From Arthrobacter sp. APC 3897 (GTDB taxonomy: Bacteria > Actinomycetota > Actinomycetes > Actinomycetales > Micrococcaceae): a stretch of DNA of 64,000 bases. The position numbers were made by a program, and so were the translations under genes. Shown piece after piece: positions 42,321 through 51,537 of this stretch; within the stretch, counting starts at the first letter, position 1; every line of letters begins with the position of its first letter. The stretch is from NCBI RefSeq assembly GCF_030407495.1, contig NZ_JASDDG010000007.1, positions 48,943 through 112,942 on the forward strand, written 5' to 3'. Under the pieces are notes generated by a model, which did no database searches, had not been told where the DNA came from, and saw only the letters and a program-made list of their open reading frames with translations.

Positions 42321-43505
42321 GTGAGAGCAGTTACATGGCAGGGAAAAGAGTCCGTCAGCGTAGAGACCGTCGCGGATCCGGTGATTCAGGAACCTACTGA
42401 CGCCATCATCCGGGTCACCTCCACCGCAGTCTGCGGTTCGGACCTTCACCTCTACGGTGTCCTGACGCCCTACATGAAGCCGGGCGACATCCTCGGCCAC
42501 GAAACCATGGGGGTCGTGGAAGAAGTTGGCTCCGCCGTCACCACTCTGCAGAAGGGTGACCGCGTGGTCATTCCCTTCCAGATTGCCTGCGGCAGCTGCT
42601 TTATGTGCCGCCAGGGCCTGCAGACGCAGTGTGAGGTCACACAGGTCCGCGAAATGGGCTCCGGCGCCGCCCTCTTCGGGTTCTCCGAACTGTACGGCTC
42701 CGTTCCCGGCGGACAAGCGGAATACCTGCGGGTTCCGCTGGCCGACTACAACCCGATCAAGGTGGGCACCGAACTCCCGGACCACCGGTACCTGTTCCTG
42801 TCCGACATCCTGCCCACCGCCTGGCAGGGAGTCCAGTACGCGAATGTGCCCGACGGCGGCACCCTCGCCGTTTACGGCCTGGGCCCGGTGGGACAGTTCG
42901 CAGCCCGCATCGGCACCCATTTGGGCTACCGGGTCATAGGCGTGGATCCGGTTGAGGAACGGCGTAAGCTCGCTTCCCAGTACGGCGTGGAGACCGTGGA
43001 TCTGCACAAGGAGGTTGCCGACGAGCTCCGCAGCATGACGGACGGCCGCGGACCCGACTCCGTAGTGGACGCCGTCGGCATGGAAGCCCACGGCTCCCCC
43101 GCAGGCAAGGCCGCGCAGACCGCTGTGGGCCTGCTCCCTGACAAGCTTGCGCAGAAGGCCATGGAAACTGCCGGAACGGACCGGCTTTCAGCCCTGCACG
43201 GGGCGCTCGACGCGGTACGCCGCGGCGGCACCGTCTCCCTGAGCGGCGTGTACGGCGGCACGGCCAGCCCCATGCCCCTGATGAACATGTTCGACAAGCA
43301 GCTGAACCTGCGCATGGGCCAGTGCAACGTCAAGCGCTGGACCGATGACCTGATGCCGCTGGTCGAGGATTCAGCCGATCCGCTGGGAGTCACCAACCTG
43401 GTGACCCACCAGGTATCCCTCGAAGAAGCACCGGAGCTGTACGAGAAGTTCCAGAAGAAGGAAGACGGCTGCATCAAGGTTGTCTTCCAGCCCGGAAGCA
43501 ACTAA
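42321..43505 (+). CDS. Zinc-dependent alcohol dehydrogenase (formaldehyde-dehydrogenase-like MDR)
   Basis: A 394-residue medium-chain dehydrogenase. The catalytic zinc ligands are Cys in TAVCGSDLHLY and the GHETMGVVEEVG motif. The structural zinc has the four-cysteine pattern CGSCFMC to CE (residues about 94-108). The NAD site is AVYGLGPVGQFAARIG. The long insert and GMEAHGSP segment place it with glutathione-independent formaldehyde dehydrogenase-like enzymes. GTG 42321 has AGGAGG seven bases upstream. The natural alcohol is unknown. Confidence 0.9.
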   Translation: MRAVTWQGKESVSVETVADPVIQEPTDAIIRVTSTAVCGSDLHLYGVLTPYMKPGDILGHETMGVVEEVGSAVTTLQKGDRVVIPFQIACGSCFMCRQGLQTQCEVTQVREMGSGAALFGFSELYGSVPGGQAEYLRVPLADYNPIKVGTELPDHRYLFLSDILPTAWQGVQYANVPDGGTLAVYGLGPVGQFAARIGTHLGYRVIGVDPVEERRKLASQYGVETVDLHKEVADELRSMTDGRGPDSVVDAVGMEAHGSPAGKAAQTAVGLLPDKLAQKAMETAGTDRLSALHGALDAVRRGGTVSLSGVYGGTASPMPLMNMFDKQLNLRMGQCNVKRWTDDLMPLVEDSADPLGVTNLVTHQVSLEEAPELYEKFQKKEDGCIKVVFQPGSN

Positions 43506-43516
43506 GCATTTTCCGC

Positions 43517-43557
43517 CGCTGCCCCGCCGTCCGCTTTTTCGGATTGGCGGGGCAGCG
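43517..43557. terminator. Bidirectional hairpin terminator
   Basis: A 12-pair outer stem (CGCTGCCCCGCC arm) encloses an inner four-pair stem. CTTTTAA follows. It lies between the convergent dehydrogenase and phosphoesterase genes. Confidence 0.8.
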
Positions 43558-43560
43558 CTT

Positions 43561-44076
43561 TTAACGGGCCGGTTTGCGCGGCGGGAGCCGCACCAGCTCT
43601 GAGCTGACGGCTGCTCCGTCAACACAAACGCGCAGGTAGGTGCAGAACGGCTGGCGGCGCCGGTCGGTGGGTGAGCCGGGGTTCAGCAGCCGCATCCCTG
43701 CCGGGGTCACCGTGTCCCAGGGAATGTGGCTGTGCCCGAAGACCAGGAGATCAGTGTCCGGAAACTGCTCATCCATGCGCTTTTCCCGCCCCGCGGCAGG
43801 GCCCGTCTCGTGAATGACCGCCAGCCGCACGTGCTCAACCGTGGCTGCGGCAATCAGCGGCAGCCGCTCCGGCAGCGCACCGCCGTCGTTATTGCCGTAG
43901 CAGGCAATCAGCCTGCGGGAGCGCTGCAGCATCTCGTCCAGCGCGTCTTCGCTCACCCAGTCCCCGGCGTGGACCACGGCATCTGCCGCTTCAATGTCCG
44001 CCCACAGCTGGGCCGGCAGTTCCCGCGCCCGCTTGGGCAGATGCGTGTCGGACAGCACCAGGAGATTTGTTGCCAT
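43561..44076 (-). CDS. YfcE/MJ0936-type metallophosphoesterase
   Basis: A 171-residue calcineurin-like phosphoesterase. Metal ligands are in SDTHL, HAGDWV, GNNDG, VIHETG and FGHSHIP, in the correct order. Small members of this family hydrolyse phosphodiesters, and the substrate here is unknown. It is last of a three-gene minus-strand group with the DoxX-like and GH15 genes. Confidence 0.88.
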   Translation of the reverse strand: MATNLLVLSDTHLPKRARELPAQLWADIEAADAVVHAGDWVSEDALDEMLQRSRRLIACYGNNDGGALPERLPLIAAATVEHVRLAVIHETGPAAGREKRMDEQFPDTDLLVFGHSHIPWDTVTPAGMRLLNPGSPTDRRRQPFCTYLRVCVDGAAVSSELVRLPPRKPAR

Positions 44077-44086
44077 CTCTCAGGTC

Positions 44087-44482
44087 CTAGCCCCGCAGGC
44101 TCCAGGCCCAGCGGATCAGGGGCAGCTGCAGGGGCAGCCGGGCCAGGTGGATGGCCTTCTGGCGGTCCGAGCCGCGCGGCCCGAAGGCACGCTGCAGCGC
44201 GCTGAGATGTCCGGCGATGAAGGCGATGTACATCAGGGTGGTTCCGGTGGCGGCGGCCCGGCGGGTGGCCGGCAGCAGCAAACCGGCGGCGGCGGCAAAC
44301 TCCAGCACGCCGCTGAGGTGGGTCCATTGCCGACGGGTCAGCACCCCGTACTGCCCGTCCGTATCCGTGCTGATGCTGCGGGGAACCACGGCGTTGTAGA
44401 ACTTCGGATTGCGGAAATGATTGACGGCGCTGACGGACAGCAGCGCCGCCATGGCGGCTGCTGAGGAACTGTGGCGGTTCAT
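44087..44482 (-). CDS. DoxX-like membrane protein
   Basis: A 131-residue protein with three or four hydrophobic segments, resembling DoxX-like integral membrane proteins (NHFRNPKFYNAVVP, LSGVLEFAAAAGLLLP). The start overlaps the end of the GH15 gene by four bases, so they are co-translated. The role is unknown. Confidence 0.75.
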   Translation of the reverse strand: MNRHSSSAAAMAALLSVSAVNHFRNPKFYNAVVPRSISTDTDGQYGVLTRRQWTHLSGVLEFAAAAGLLLPATRRAAATGTTLMYIAFIAGHLSALQRAFGPRGSDRQKAIHLARLPLQLPLIRWAWSLRG

Positions 44483-46317
44483 CTGCTTCTTTCGGTGGGG
44501 TGGGAGCTGCCGGAAGATCCGGCAGGAGCATCCGGCAGCGGGGCTGCACTGTTCAGCGCGTCCGCAGCGCGGACCAGCGCAAGGTGGGAAAAAGCCTGCG
44601 GAAAGTTTCCGGCCATCGTGTGGTGCACCGGGTCGTATTCCTCGCTGAGCAGGCCCAACTCGTTGGAGTATGCCACCAATTGGTCCATCAATGCGCGCGC
44701 CTCCCCGGACCGTCCAGTGGCGGCATACTGCTCAACAAGCCAGAAACTGCAGGCCAGAAAGGGGTTGTCCCCGGGCTCCAGACCGTCAACCCTGCTTTGC
44801 GTGGCATAACGCAGCAGCAGTCCGGAGCCGGTGCGCAGGTCCTGCTCAATCCGGGCCACCGTGCCCAGCATGCGTTCGTCGTCGTAGGCCAGGAAGCCAA
44901 CCTGGGGCAGCTGCAGCAGGGCTGCATCCACTTCCCTGCTGCCGTAATACTGGGTGAAGGAATTCAGCTCTTTGTTGAAGCCGTGGTTCAGGATCTCCTC
45001 GCGCAGCCCGTCCCTCAGGGCGTCCCACAGTTCCACCGGACCGTCCAGGCCGTGGGACCGGACCGCGGCGGCGGCCCGGTCAAACGCCGCCCACATCATG
45101 ACCCGGGAATGGATGAAGTGCCGGGGCTCTCCCCGCATTTCCCAGATTCCGTGGTCCTTGTCTTCGAGGTGTCGCTCCAGGAAGGTCATCAGCGCCCGCT
45201 GCAGAGGCCAGGAAAAATTGTCCTCCGCCACGCCGGCGTCCCGCAGCCGGGCCAGGGCAACCATCACCTCGCCGACGACGTCACCCTGGTACTGGGACAC
45301 CGCCCCGTTGCCCACCCGCACCGGAACGGAGCCTTCATACCCGGCGAACTGGGGCAGGATGCGTTCGGGAAGTTCACGGGCACCGTCGACCGCATACATG
45401 ATCTGCAGATCCTCCGGGTCACCGGCCACCGCCCGCAGCAGCCAGTTGCGCCAGTGCAGGGCCTCGTCCGCGTAGCCGTGACCCAGCATGGCCTCGAGCG
45501 TCAGCGCCGCGTCACGGAGCCAGCAGTAGCGGTAATCCCAGTTGCGCTCCCCGCCCGCAACCTCCGGAAGCGAGGTGGTGGGAGCCGCCACGATCCCGCC
45601 GGTGGTTTCATGCGTCAGCGCGCGCAGCACCAGCAGCGAGCGCTGGACGGGTCCAACATACAGCTGCGCAGGGTCGCAGTGATCCGCCCATTTCTCCCAG
45701 TACTCGGTGGTGGACGCCAGGGCGGTTTCGATGTCCGTCAGCCGGGGCACTTCCAAGTGGGAGGGATACCAGGTCAGTTCCATGTCCACACGCTCGCCGG
45801 CAGCCACCGTAAAGCGGCCAACATGCTTGTGGTCCTCGGCCCGGGGCAGGTTGTCCCCGCGCAGGACCAGCGCATTCGGTCCGGCTACGGCCAGCAGCCG
45901 TTCCCCGTGCGGATCGGGGTCACGGCGCATCCACGGCAGGACGGTTCCGTAGTTGAAGCGCACTTCCAGCTCCTGGCGCATGTCCACGGTCCCGCTGATT
46001 CCCTCCACCCTGCGCACAATCGACGCCCTGTCGTCACCCACCGGCATGAATTCGGTGACCAGCGCGCTGCCGGTGTCCGTGGCCCAGTGAGTCTGCAGGA
46101 TGAAGGTGGGTCCGAGATAGCTTCGGCTGACAACAGCGGCATCCGCCTCGGGAGCCAGCAGCCACCGGCCGTGGTCTTCGGTCCCCAGCATTGCGCCGAA
46201 GACGGACGCCGAATCGAACCTGGGAAGGCACAGCCAGTCAATGCTTCCGCGGCGGGAAATCAGGGCGCCGGTATGCAGGTCCGACACCAGCGCGTAATCC
46301 TCAATGGGGGAGGCCAT
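44479..46317 (-). CDS. Glycoside hydrolase family 15 protein (glucoamylase/trehalase-like)
   Basis: A protein of about 612 residues. An N-terminal beta-sandwich (residues 1-225, beginning ASPIEDYALVSDLHTGALI) precedes the alpha/alpha-barrel catalytic domain. Catalytic-site signatures are NWDYRYCWLRDAALTLEAM and the C-terminal SEEYDP with its general base, followed by NFPQAFSHLALV. No signal peptide is seen, so it acts in the cytoplasm, as actinobacterial trehalases of this family do. ATG 46317 is preferred; a TTG at 46329 adds four residues. Confidence 0.9.
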   Translation of the reverse strand: MASPIEDYALVSDLHTGALISRRGSIDWLCLPRFDSASVFGAMLGTEDHGRWLLAPEADAAVVSRSYLGPTFILQTHWATDTGSALVTEFMPVGDDRASIVRRVEGISGTVDMRQELEVRFNYGTVLPWMRRDPDPHGERLLAVAGPNALVLRGDNLPRAEDHKHVGRFTVAAGERVDMELTWYPSHLEVPRLTDIETALASTTEYWEKWADHCDPAQLYVGPVQRSLLVLRALTHETTGGIVAAPTTSLPEVAGGERNWDYRYCWLRDAALTLEAMLGHGYADEALHWRNWLLRAVAGDPEDLQIMYAVDGARELPERILPQFAGYEGSVPVRVGNGAVSQYQGDVVGEVMVALARLRDAGVAEDNFSWPLQRALMTFLERHLEDKDHGIWEMRGEPRHFIHSRVMMWAAFDRAAAAVRSHGLDGPVELWDALRDGLREEILNHGFNKELNSFTQYYGSREVDAALLQLPQVGFLAYDDERMLGTVARIEQDLRTGSGLLLRYATQSRVDGLEPGDNPFLACSFWLVEQYAATGRSGEARALMDQLVAYSNELGLLSEEYDPVHHTMAGNFPQAFSHLALVRAADALNSAAPLPDAPAGSSGSSHPTERSR

Positions 46318-46560
46318 GGGCCCACTCAATCACACAGCCGTCATCCCTCCCAGCATGTCCGGCACGGGGCGGCGTTTGCCGGGACGGCACCTTGCACAGC
46401 AGACTGATTACATTGGCTGGACGGTTCCTGCCGCGGCATCCAACCGGCCCGCAGCATACGAACCGGCACAAGCACGAGGAGCGGTATTGCTTTTGTCTTC
46501 GATTACATCTTCGGTTCCCTGCCCCGCGAACACGAGCAGCGACGGAAACGGAGCCTCGGC

Positions 46561-47817
46561 ATGAGCCTGCCGGTACTGGATGATGCGCAGCGGGCGGCGG
46601 GCCTGCGCCGGATGAAAATGGTGGCCACCGGCCTGCTGGTGGTCCTTGCCGTCATCTTCGTCTTCTCCTTTGCCCTGCAGGAACGCTATCCGTGGCTGCA
46701 GTATGTCCGGGCAGCGGCCGAGGGCGGCATGGTGGGTGCCCTGGCGGACTGGTTTGCGGTCACCGCGCTCTTCAAGCACCCCATGGGCGTGAAGATTCCG
46801 CACACCGCCATCATTCCGCGCAAGAAGGACCAGATTGGCGCCTCGCTGGGCCAGTTCGTGGAGAGCAACTTCCTCTCCGAAGAGGTCATCACGCAAAAAC
46901 TGGGCTCCATGGAACTGGCGCAAAAGGCGGGCGCCTGGCTGGAACGCCCGGAAAGCGCGGCCCGCGTGGCCACTGAGGGCTCCGCGGCCATCCGCGGCAT
47001 CCTGCGGGTCCTGGACGACGACGCCGTCAAGACCGTTCTGGAGTCCATGTTCCGCCGGCATGTGGTGGATCCGCCCTGGGGTCCGCCCATGGGCCGGGTG
47101 GCCGAACGCGTCTTTGAGGAAGGCCACCACCACCAGCTGGTCAACCTCGTGGTGGACAGCATCAACGACTGGGTGGCCGCGAACCCGGATGTCATCTCCG
47201 AGCTCGTGGCGCAGCGGTCCCCCTCCTGGGTCCCCTCCTTCGTGGATGACCTGGTGGGCGACCGGGTGCAGGTGGAGGTGGGACGCTTCCTGCGGGCTGT
47301 GCAGGAAGACGAGAACCATGAGATGCGCCGGGCCCTGGACAACTACCTCAAGGGACTGGCCCGGGACCTGCAGGAGGATCCCGCCGTCATGGCCAAGGCC
47401 GATGCGATCAAGGAACAGGTCCTGGATGATCCCCGGGTACAGCAGCTGATCACGCAGACGTGGGCCACCATCAAGAACGCCCTGACCACTGCCGTGGATG
47501 ACCCGGACAGTGAGCTGACCCGGAACTTCAAGGCTGCAGTGCAGGACTTTGGACACCGTTTGGCCACCGACTCCGAGCTCGCCGCAAAGGTGAACACGTG
47601 GATCGCCGACGCCGCCGGCTATCTGGTGAAAACCTACAGCAGTGACATCGCCGGCGTGATCACCGAGACGGTTGAGCACTGGGACGCCCGGGAGACGTCC
47701 GAGAAGATTGAACTGCAGGTGGGCAAGGACCTGCAGTTCATCCGAATCAACGGCACAGTGGTGGGGTCCCTTGCGGGCCTGGCCATCTTCACCGTGGCCC
47801 ACGCGGTCTTCGGCTAG
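46561..47817 (+). CDS. DUF445 (YjiN-like) membrane protein
   Basis: A 418-residue protein with a transmembrane helix at residues about 20-40 and another at the C-terminus (about 395-415). Between them is a long helical region containing the family motif GALADWFAVTALFKHPMG and IPHTAIIPRKKDQIG. DUF445 proteins are of unknown function and sit in the membrane. Length matches the family. Confidence 0.88.
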   Translation: MSLPVLDDAQRAAGLRRMKMVATGLLVVLAVIFVFSFALQERYPWLQYVRAAAEGGMVGALADWFAVTALFKHPMGVKIPHTAIIPRKKDQIGASLGQFVESNFLSEEVITQKLGSMELAQKAGAWLERPESAARVATEGSAAIRGILRVLDDDAVKTVLESMFRRHVVDPPWGPPMGRVAERVFEEGHHHQLVNLVVDSINDWVAANPDVISELVAQRSPSWVPSFVDDLVGDRVQVEVGRFLRAVQEDENHEMRRALDNYLKGLARDLQEDPAVMAKADAIKEQVLDDPRVQQLITQTWATIKNALTTAVDDPDSELTRNFKAAVQDFGHRLATDSELAAKVNTWIADAAGYLVKTYSSDIAGVITETVEHWDARETSEKIELQVGKDLQFIRINGTVVGSLAGLAIFTVAHAVFG

Positions 47818-48142
47818 GACCGGAGTCCGAGGACGGCTGGCGGGTTTCGGCGGGGACCCGGCCCGCTAGGACTGATCCGGCGTCTGCTGCAGGTCCCCGG
47901 CCAGGACGTTGGCATCGGCGTGGGTGGTTGAACGAACGAGGAATCTCCGGGCGGGATGTGGATTGTCTAAGGAACCGCGCCGTGGCCACCGGCTGACCGG
48001 CAGGTCTTCACCAGCAACGCCCAGTGTGCGGATCAGGGCCTCAAACTCGCTGAACCCGGTGATTTGGACTCGCCGTCTGAGAATGATTCGCCGGGTGGAG
48101 ACCTCTCTGGTACAGGTAACGGGCCCATACGTCCCCCATGAG

Positions 48143-48211
48143 CCCGTTATCTGTTCTACGGACGTGAGCCGGGCGGCCGGGCGCCCGGTACCTGTTCAAC
48201 GGACGTTAACC
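48143..48211. repeat. Two imperfect 28-bp direct repeats
   Basis: Copies at 48143-48170 and 48184-48211 share the core CTGTTC-A/T-ACGGACGT and flanking CCG and CC, with a 41-base period. No coding function is seen. Confidence 0.7.
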
Positions 48212-48251
48212 ATGGACCCGGACCAACCGGCACGGCGCCGGCACACAACAA

Positions 48252-48289
48252 CGGCGGGTGCCGGCTCCCGAGGGAACCCGCACCCGCCG
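48252..48289 (-). terminator. Hairpin, possible terminator of the EcsC gene
   Basis: Ten perfect outer pairs (CGGCGGGTGC arm) with a partly paired interior, about 77 bases past the EcsC stop. The minus-strand tail is TTGTTGTGTG rather than a pure T run. Confidence 0.5.
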
Positions 48290-48365
48290 ACGTCATTCCG
48301 GGCCGACAACCGTCCGAAGCAAACGCTGCAAGGGCGAAAAGCCCTGCCAACGGCCCGCCTGTCCG

Positions 48366-49112
48366 TTAGGGATTCTCCGGAGCCTGCTGCAGATCCTCGG
48401 CCAGTTCGCCGCTGATCGTGTCGGGTGCGGGCCCAAAGGCACGCCGGGCGGCCTTGATGACACCCTTGCCCATGGCATGGTTTCCGGCTCCGCCCACCAC
48501 CGCCCCCACCCCCAGAGGCAGCGCGCGTCCGAGCATGGCCGTTCCCTGCCGGGCAACAACACGCTTCATGAACTGCTTCCGGATGGAGGATCCAACGGAT
48601 CCCATCAGGCCCGACGGCATGCCGCCCAGTGAGCCGGCCCAAGGCTTGGCTCCGCGCCCGGCCACGGACTGCATCATGGCAGTTCCTTCTTCACCCAGCA
48701 TGATGGCCATGACCATGGTCCGCGAGCGTTCCGGATCCGAGAGATGCACGCCGTGCAGCTCGGCTACCGACTGTGCGTAGAGGGCCGTTGCCTCAAGGAA
48801 TCCCACAGTAGCCGCCGCGGAGAGCCCCAGAGCCGCCACGGTGCCGATGGCGGGGACAACGGCGGTGGCACCGACGGCGGCTCCCCCGCCGGTCACGGTG
48901 TTCAGGTAGTGCTTCTCCACGATGGACACCAGCTCCGCCGGTGTCGCCTGGGGATTCTTGCGCTGCAGTCTTCTGATGTTCGCGAGCACCAGGGGGCGCT
49001 GGACCTCCACGGCCCGTTCCATGGCCCGGAGCACCGAGGCCTTAGGAGTTCCGTCCTTCTCGAAGACGGTTCCCCCGGCAGCCTTCATGGCACGGTTGGA
49101 TAGAAAACCCAC
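48366..49112 (-). CDS. EcsC-family protein
   Basis: A 248-residue protein of the EcsC family, whose role is unclear although the name comes from an ABC transporter locus. It has a Gly/Ala-rich hydrophobic stretch (TGGGAAVGATAVVPAIGTVAALGLSA cannot be a single cleaved signal; residues about 68-95) and a second one near the C-terminus. GTG 49112 is the start, with AAGGAG seven bases upstream; the longer frame to 49274 runs through the upstream terminator. Its 3' end is echoed in the downstream intergenic region. Confidence 0.8.
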   Translation of the reverse strand: MGFLSNRAMKAAGGTVFEKDGTPKASVLRAMERAVEVQRPLVLANIRRLQRKNPQATPAELVSIVEKHYLNTVTGGGAAVGATAVVPAIGTVAALGLSAAATVGFLEATALYAQSVAELHGVHLSDPERSRTMVMAIMLGEEGTAMMQSVAGRGAKPWAGSLGGMPSGLMGSVGSSIRKQFMKRVVARQGTAMLGRALPLGVGAVVGGAGNHAMGKGVIKAARRAFGPAPDTISGELAEDLQQAPENP

Positions 49113-49186
49113 GGCAACGCTCCTTTTGAAACTGGCGGGCCGGCGCAGGGCACCGGGCGGGTTAAGCCTACGTGAGGCAGGTACGG

Positions 49187-49228
49187 AAAAAGCGGGACCG
49201 GCGAAAGAATCCGCCGGTCCCGCTTTTT
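49187..49228. terminator. Strong hairpin terminator
   Basis: A perfect 17-pair stem with an 8-base loop and A/T runs on both sides. It ends the GlsB-type gene and separates it from the EcsC gene. Confidence 0.92.
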
Positions 49229-49274
49229 CCTGCAGTCTGCTGCAGAACTCCGTGCCGAAGCACGGACTCATCAA

Positions 49275-49541
49275 CTAGGCGCGGCTGCTCTTGCGAGTAA
49301 CGAAGCCGTAGATGACGAGGACGATGATGGAGCCGATGATGGCTACGAGCCACGTCTGGATGGACCAGAAGGTATCCAGCGGAACGCCGAAGACAGCGCC
49401 GCCGATCCAGCCACCGAGGAGAGCGCCGATGACACCGAGGACCAGAGTGGCGATCCAGCCGCCGCCCTGACGGCCCGGAAGGATAGCCTTTGCGATTGCA
49501 CCGGCGATAAGACCCAGAATAAGGAAAGCAATGAAACCCAT
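49275..49541 (-). CDS. GlsB/YeaQ/YmgE-family stress response membrane protein
   Basis: An 88-residue protein with three hydrophobic helices and the family pattern GLIAGAIAKAILPGRQGGGW, followed by GALLGGWIGG. These small membrane proteins are induced by general stress in many bacteria. ATG 49541 has AAGGAG six bases upstream, and a strong terminator lies 46 bases after the stop, so the gene is a single unit. Confidence 0.92.
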   Translation of the reverse strand: MGFIAFLILGLIAGAIAKAILPGRQGGGWIATLVLGVIGALLGGWIGGAVFGVPLDTFWSIQTWLVAIIGSIIVLVIYGFVTRKSSRA

Positions 49542-49680
49542 GATGTACTCCTTGCTGTGTGAACGAGTGATGATTTCGTTGTTTTACCGAGCGACCTGTG
49601 GGCCGCGCTTTCCTCCACTGTACTTCATAAGCATGCTTAGGCTGTAGTCGGAAGAGATTTTCCTCAGTGGGCTTTTGATG

Positions 49681-50337
49681 TTAGGCCCTATTGTTTTCCT
49701 TGTTATCCAGCGGGCTTCGCGGTACATAACTGCGGAGAAAGACGTTCACGTCGCGGATCTCATCCGACCCGATGTTATGACCCATCCCGGGGTAAGTACG
49801 GGCAGTTAATGCAGTATTTCCCTCCAGCCAATTCCGGGTATTGACAATGGCGTCTTCATTGATCACCCAGTCCTCCCGGTCGCGCCCCCAAAAATACGGC
49901 ACCGGCACCGGCAGCGGTTCCGCCATGGCCAGCAGCTCGTTCTCGGTTACGAATCCGGACAGGCCTACGACGGCGCTGAATCTGCGCGGCCGCAGCCGCA
50001 GCAGCGTGGTGGCCATCGCCATTCCCTGGGAAAAACCGAGCAGCGAGACGCCGCTGAAGGACCCCTCGGTCATGGTCCGGTCCAGCCAGGTGAAAATCCC
50101 CGTGGCAGCCTCCAGCACATCAGCGGTGTCGGACTGCAGATAGGGATCGAGCAGGAACCAGCCGTGGCTGTCCCCCACGGGAAAGGTCCCGCGCAGCGCT
50201 GCCGATGTGATGCCCCGGGGAATCGAGGGAAAGAGGCGCGCCATACTGTGTTCGTCGGTTCCGTATCCGTGCAGCATCACCAGAAGGTGGGTGCCCGGAC
50301 GGGCTTCGGGCGGAGCAGACCACAGGACATTGTGCAT
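49681..50337 (-). CDS. Phospholipase/carboxylesterase (alpha/beta hydrolase)
   Basis: A 218-residue alpha/beta hydrolase of the carboxylesterase/phospholipase type. The oxyanion loop is in MLHGYGTDE, the nucleophile serine is in LLGFSQGMAM, and the histidine is in GMGHNI. An acidic residue is found in DWVINED. No signal peptide is seen. It is probably a cytoplasmic esterase for short acyl or thioester substrates. Confidence 0.88.
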   Translation of the reverse strand: MHNVLWSAPPEARPGTHLLVMLHGYGTDEHSMARLFPSIPRGITSAALRGTFPVGDSHGWFLLDPYLQSDTADVLEAATGIFTWLDRTMTEGSFSGVSLLGFSQGMAMATTLLRLRPRRFSAVVGLSGFVTENELLAMAEPLPVPVPYFWGRDREDWVINEDAIVNTRNWLEGNTALTARTYPGMGHNIGSDEIRDVNVFLRSYVPRSPLDNKENNRA

Positions 50338-50399
50338 TCCCTCACCCTAATGCGGAGGGTTCCGTTTGTACTTGCGGGCAGCACTGTCAGCGCCCGGCA

Positions 50400-50428
50400 T
50401 TGCAATCACCGATCAACCTAAATAGCGT
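50400..50428 (+). promoter_or_regulatory. Candidate promoter of the fru-pts operon
   Basis: TTGCAA (50400-50405), a 17-base spacer and TAGCGT (50423-50428) lie about 50 bases before the fruK start. Confidence 0.35.
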
Positions 50429-50478
50429 TGGTTCAGCACACCGGGCGTGGCACTCGCCACAACCGAAGGTGATGCAGA

Positions 50479-51537
50479 TTGCGGGTGCCCATGCCGAAAC
50501 CACACATAGTTGTCACCCTCACCGCCAATCCCAGCCTGGACCGCACGGTCGAGCTGCCCGGGACGTTGGTCCGCGGGGCAGTGCAGAGGGCCGCCGCCAT
50601 CAGTCAGGACCCCGGAGGAAAAGGCGTCAATGTGTCCCGTGCCCTGACAGCCTCGGGAGCGGATTCGGTTGCGGTGCTGCCCGGCGCAGACAATGACCCG
50701 GTCATGGCCGGGTTGCGCGGAGCAGGTGTCAGGTACGCCAATCTTCCCATCGCTTCCGCCGTGCGCAGCAACATCACGCTGACTGAACCTGACGGAACCA
50801 CAACCAAAATCAATGTTCCCGGACCGCTCCTGGCTGCTTCGGAGCAGGAGTCTCTGATCAGCCTTGTGGTCGCCACGTGCGCGGAAGGCGACGGCGGCTC
50901 CCCTGCGTCGTGGCTGGTACTGGCCGGATCCCTTCCTCCCGGTGCATCCCCGGACCTGTATGCACTCGTGTCCTCGGCTGTCCGCAGCCGCCTCGGGGAT
51001 GCGGCACCGCGGATTGCCATCGATTCGTCGGGCCCGCCGCTGCTGGAGGCCCTGATGCACGGCGCCGGACCCGATCTGCTCAAACCCAACGCGGAGGAGC
51101 TGGCCGAAGTGACCGGCATTGGATCCGAAGCTGAGCTGGAAGCGGATTCTGCCCTGGCAGTCGCAGCGGCCCGCAGCCTCATCTCCAGAGGCGTCGGAGC
51201 AGTCCTCGCGACCCTCGGCCCCAAGGGCGCCCTGCTCGTCACTCCTGAAGGAGCCTGGCAGGCAACCCGGCCTCCGGTCGAGGCGCGGTCCACCGTGGGC
51301 GCCGGGGATTCCTCGCTGGCCGGATATCTGCTGGCCAATGTCGGCGGAGCCCCGCCTCCGGACTGCCTCCGCCAGGCCGTAGCACACGGCGCGGCAGCGG
51401 CGTCGCTGCCGGGTACCACCGTTCCCACACTGGCACAGACCGAACCCGGCGCTGTCACGGTGAGGGAGATATCCGTCCCCGCCGGCGCGCCCGGCGTCGA
51501 ATTCACTCAGGCTGCACCCACCAAGGAGGAAGACTAA
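50479..51537 (+). CDS. fruK: 1-phosphofructokinase
   Basis: A 352-residue PfkB kinase that makes fructose-1,6-bisphosphate from fructose-1-phosphate. It has the FruK opening TLTANPSLDRTVEL, then DPGGKGVNVSRAL, TTKINVPGP and the catalytic GAGDSSLAGY. The start is taken as TTG 50479, five bases after AAGGTGAT, though GTG 50485 and ATG 50491 are also in frame. The stop overlaps the fruA start by one base. It is first gene of a four-gene PTS operon. Confidence 0.93.
   Translation: MRVPMPKPHIVVTLTANPSLDRTVELPGTLVRGAVQRAAAISQDPGGKGVNVSRALTASGADSVAVLPGADNDPVMAGLRGAGVRYANLPIASAVRSNITLTEPDGTTTKINVPGPLLAASEQESLISLVVATCAEGDGGSPASWLVLAGSLPPGASPDLYALVSSAVRSRLGDAAPRIAIDSSGPPLLEALMHGAGPDLLKPNAEELAEVTGIGSEAELEADSALAVAAARSLISRGVGAVLATLGPKGALLVTPEGAWQATRPPVEARSTVGAGDSSLAGYLLANVGGAPPPDCLRQAVAHGAAAASLPGTTVPTLAQTEPGAVTVREISVPAGAPGVEFTQAAPTKEED

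Larger units (their letters stand above)
47818..48365. other. 548-base intergenic region with repeats and a decayed gene end
   Basis: No complete gene is seen. Three structures are. Bases 47866-47907 resemble the 3' end of the downstream EcsC-type gene (48367-48408): the two share most positions and on the minus strand read LAGDLQQTPDQS-stop against LAEDLQQAPENP-stop. That minus-strand frame is open for about 110 codons but has no ATG, GTG or TTG. Two imperfect 28-base direct repeats lie at 48143-48170 and 48184-48211. A hairpin (48115-48128 with 48138-48151) precedes them. Confidence 0.6.

Noticed and set aside
44500..46407. 635-codon open frame on the plus strand opposite the GH15 gene
   Set aside because: The GH15 reading has intact catalytic motifs; the opposite frame is compositionally biased and featureless.
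47909..48415. 168-codon plus-strand open frame in the intergenic region
   Set aside because: No ribosome site, no domain pattern, and it runs through repeats and a terminator-like hairpin into the EcsC gene end.
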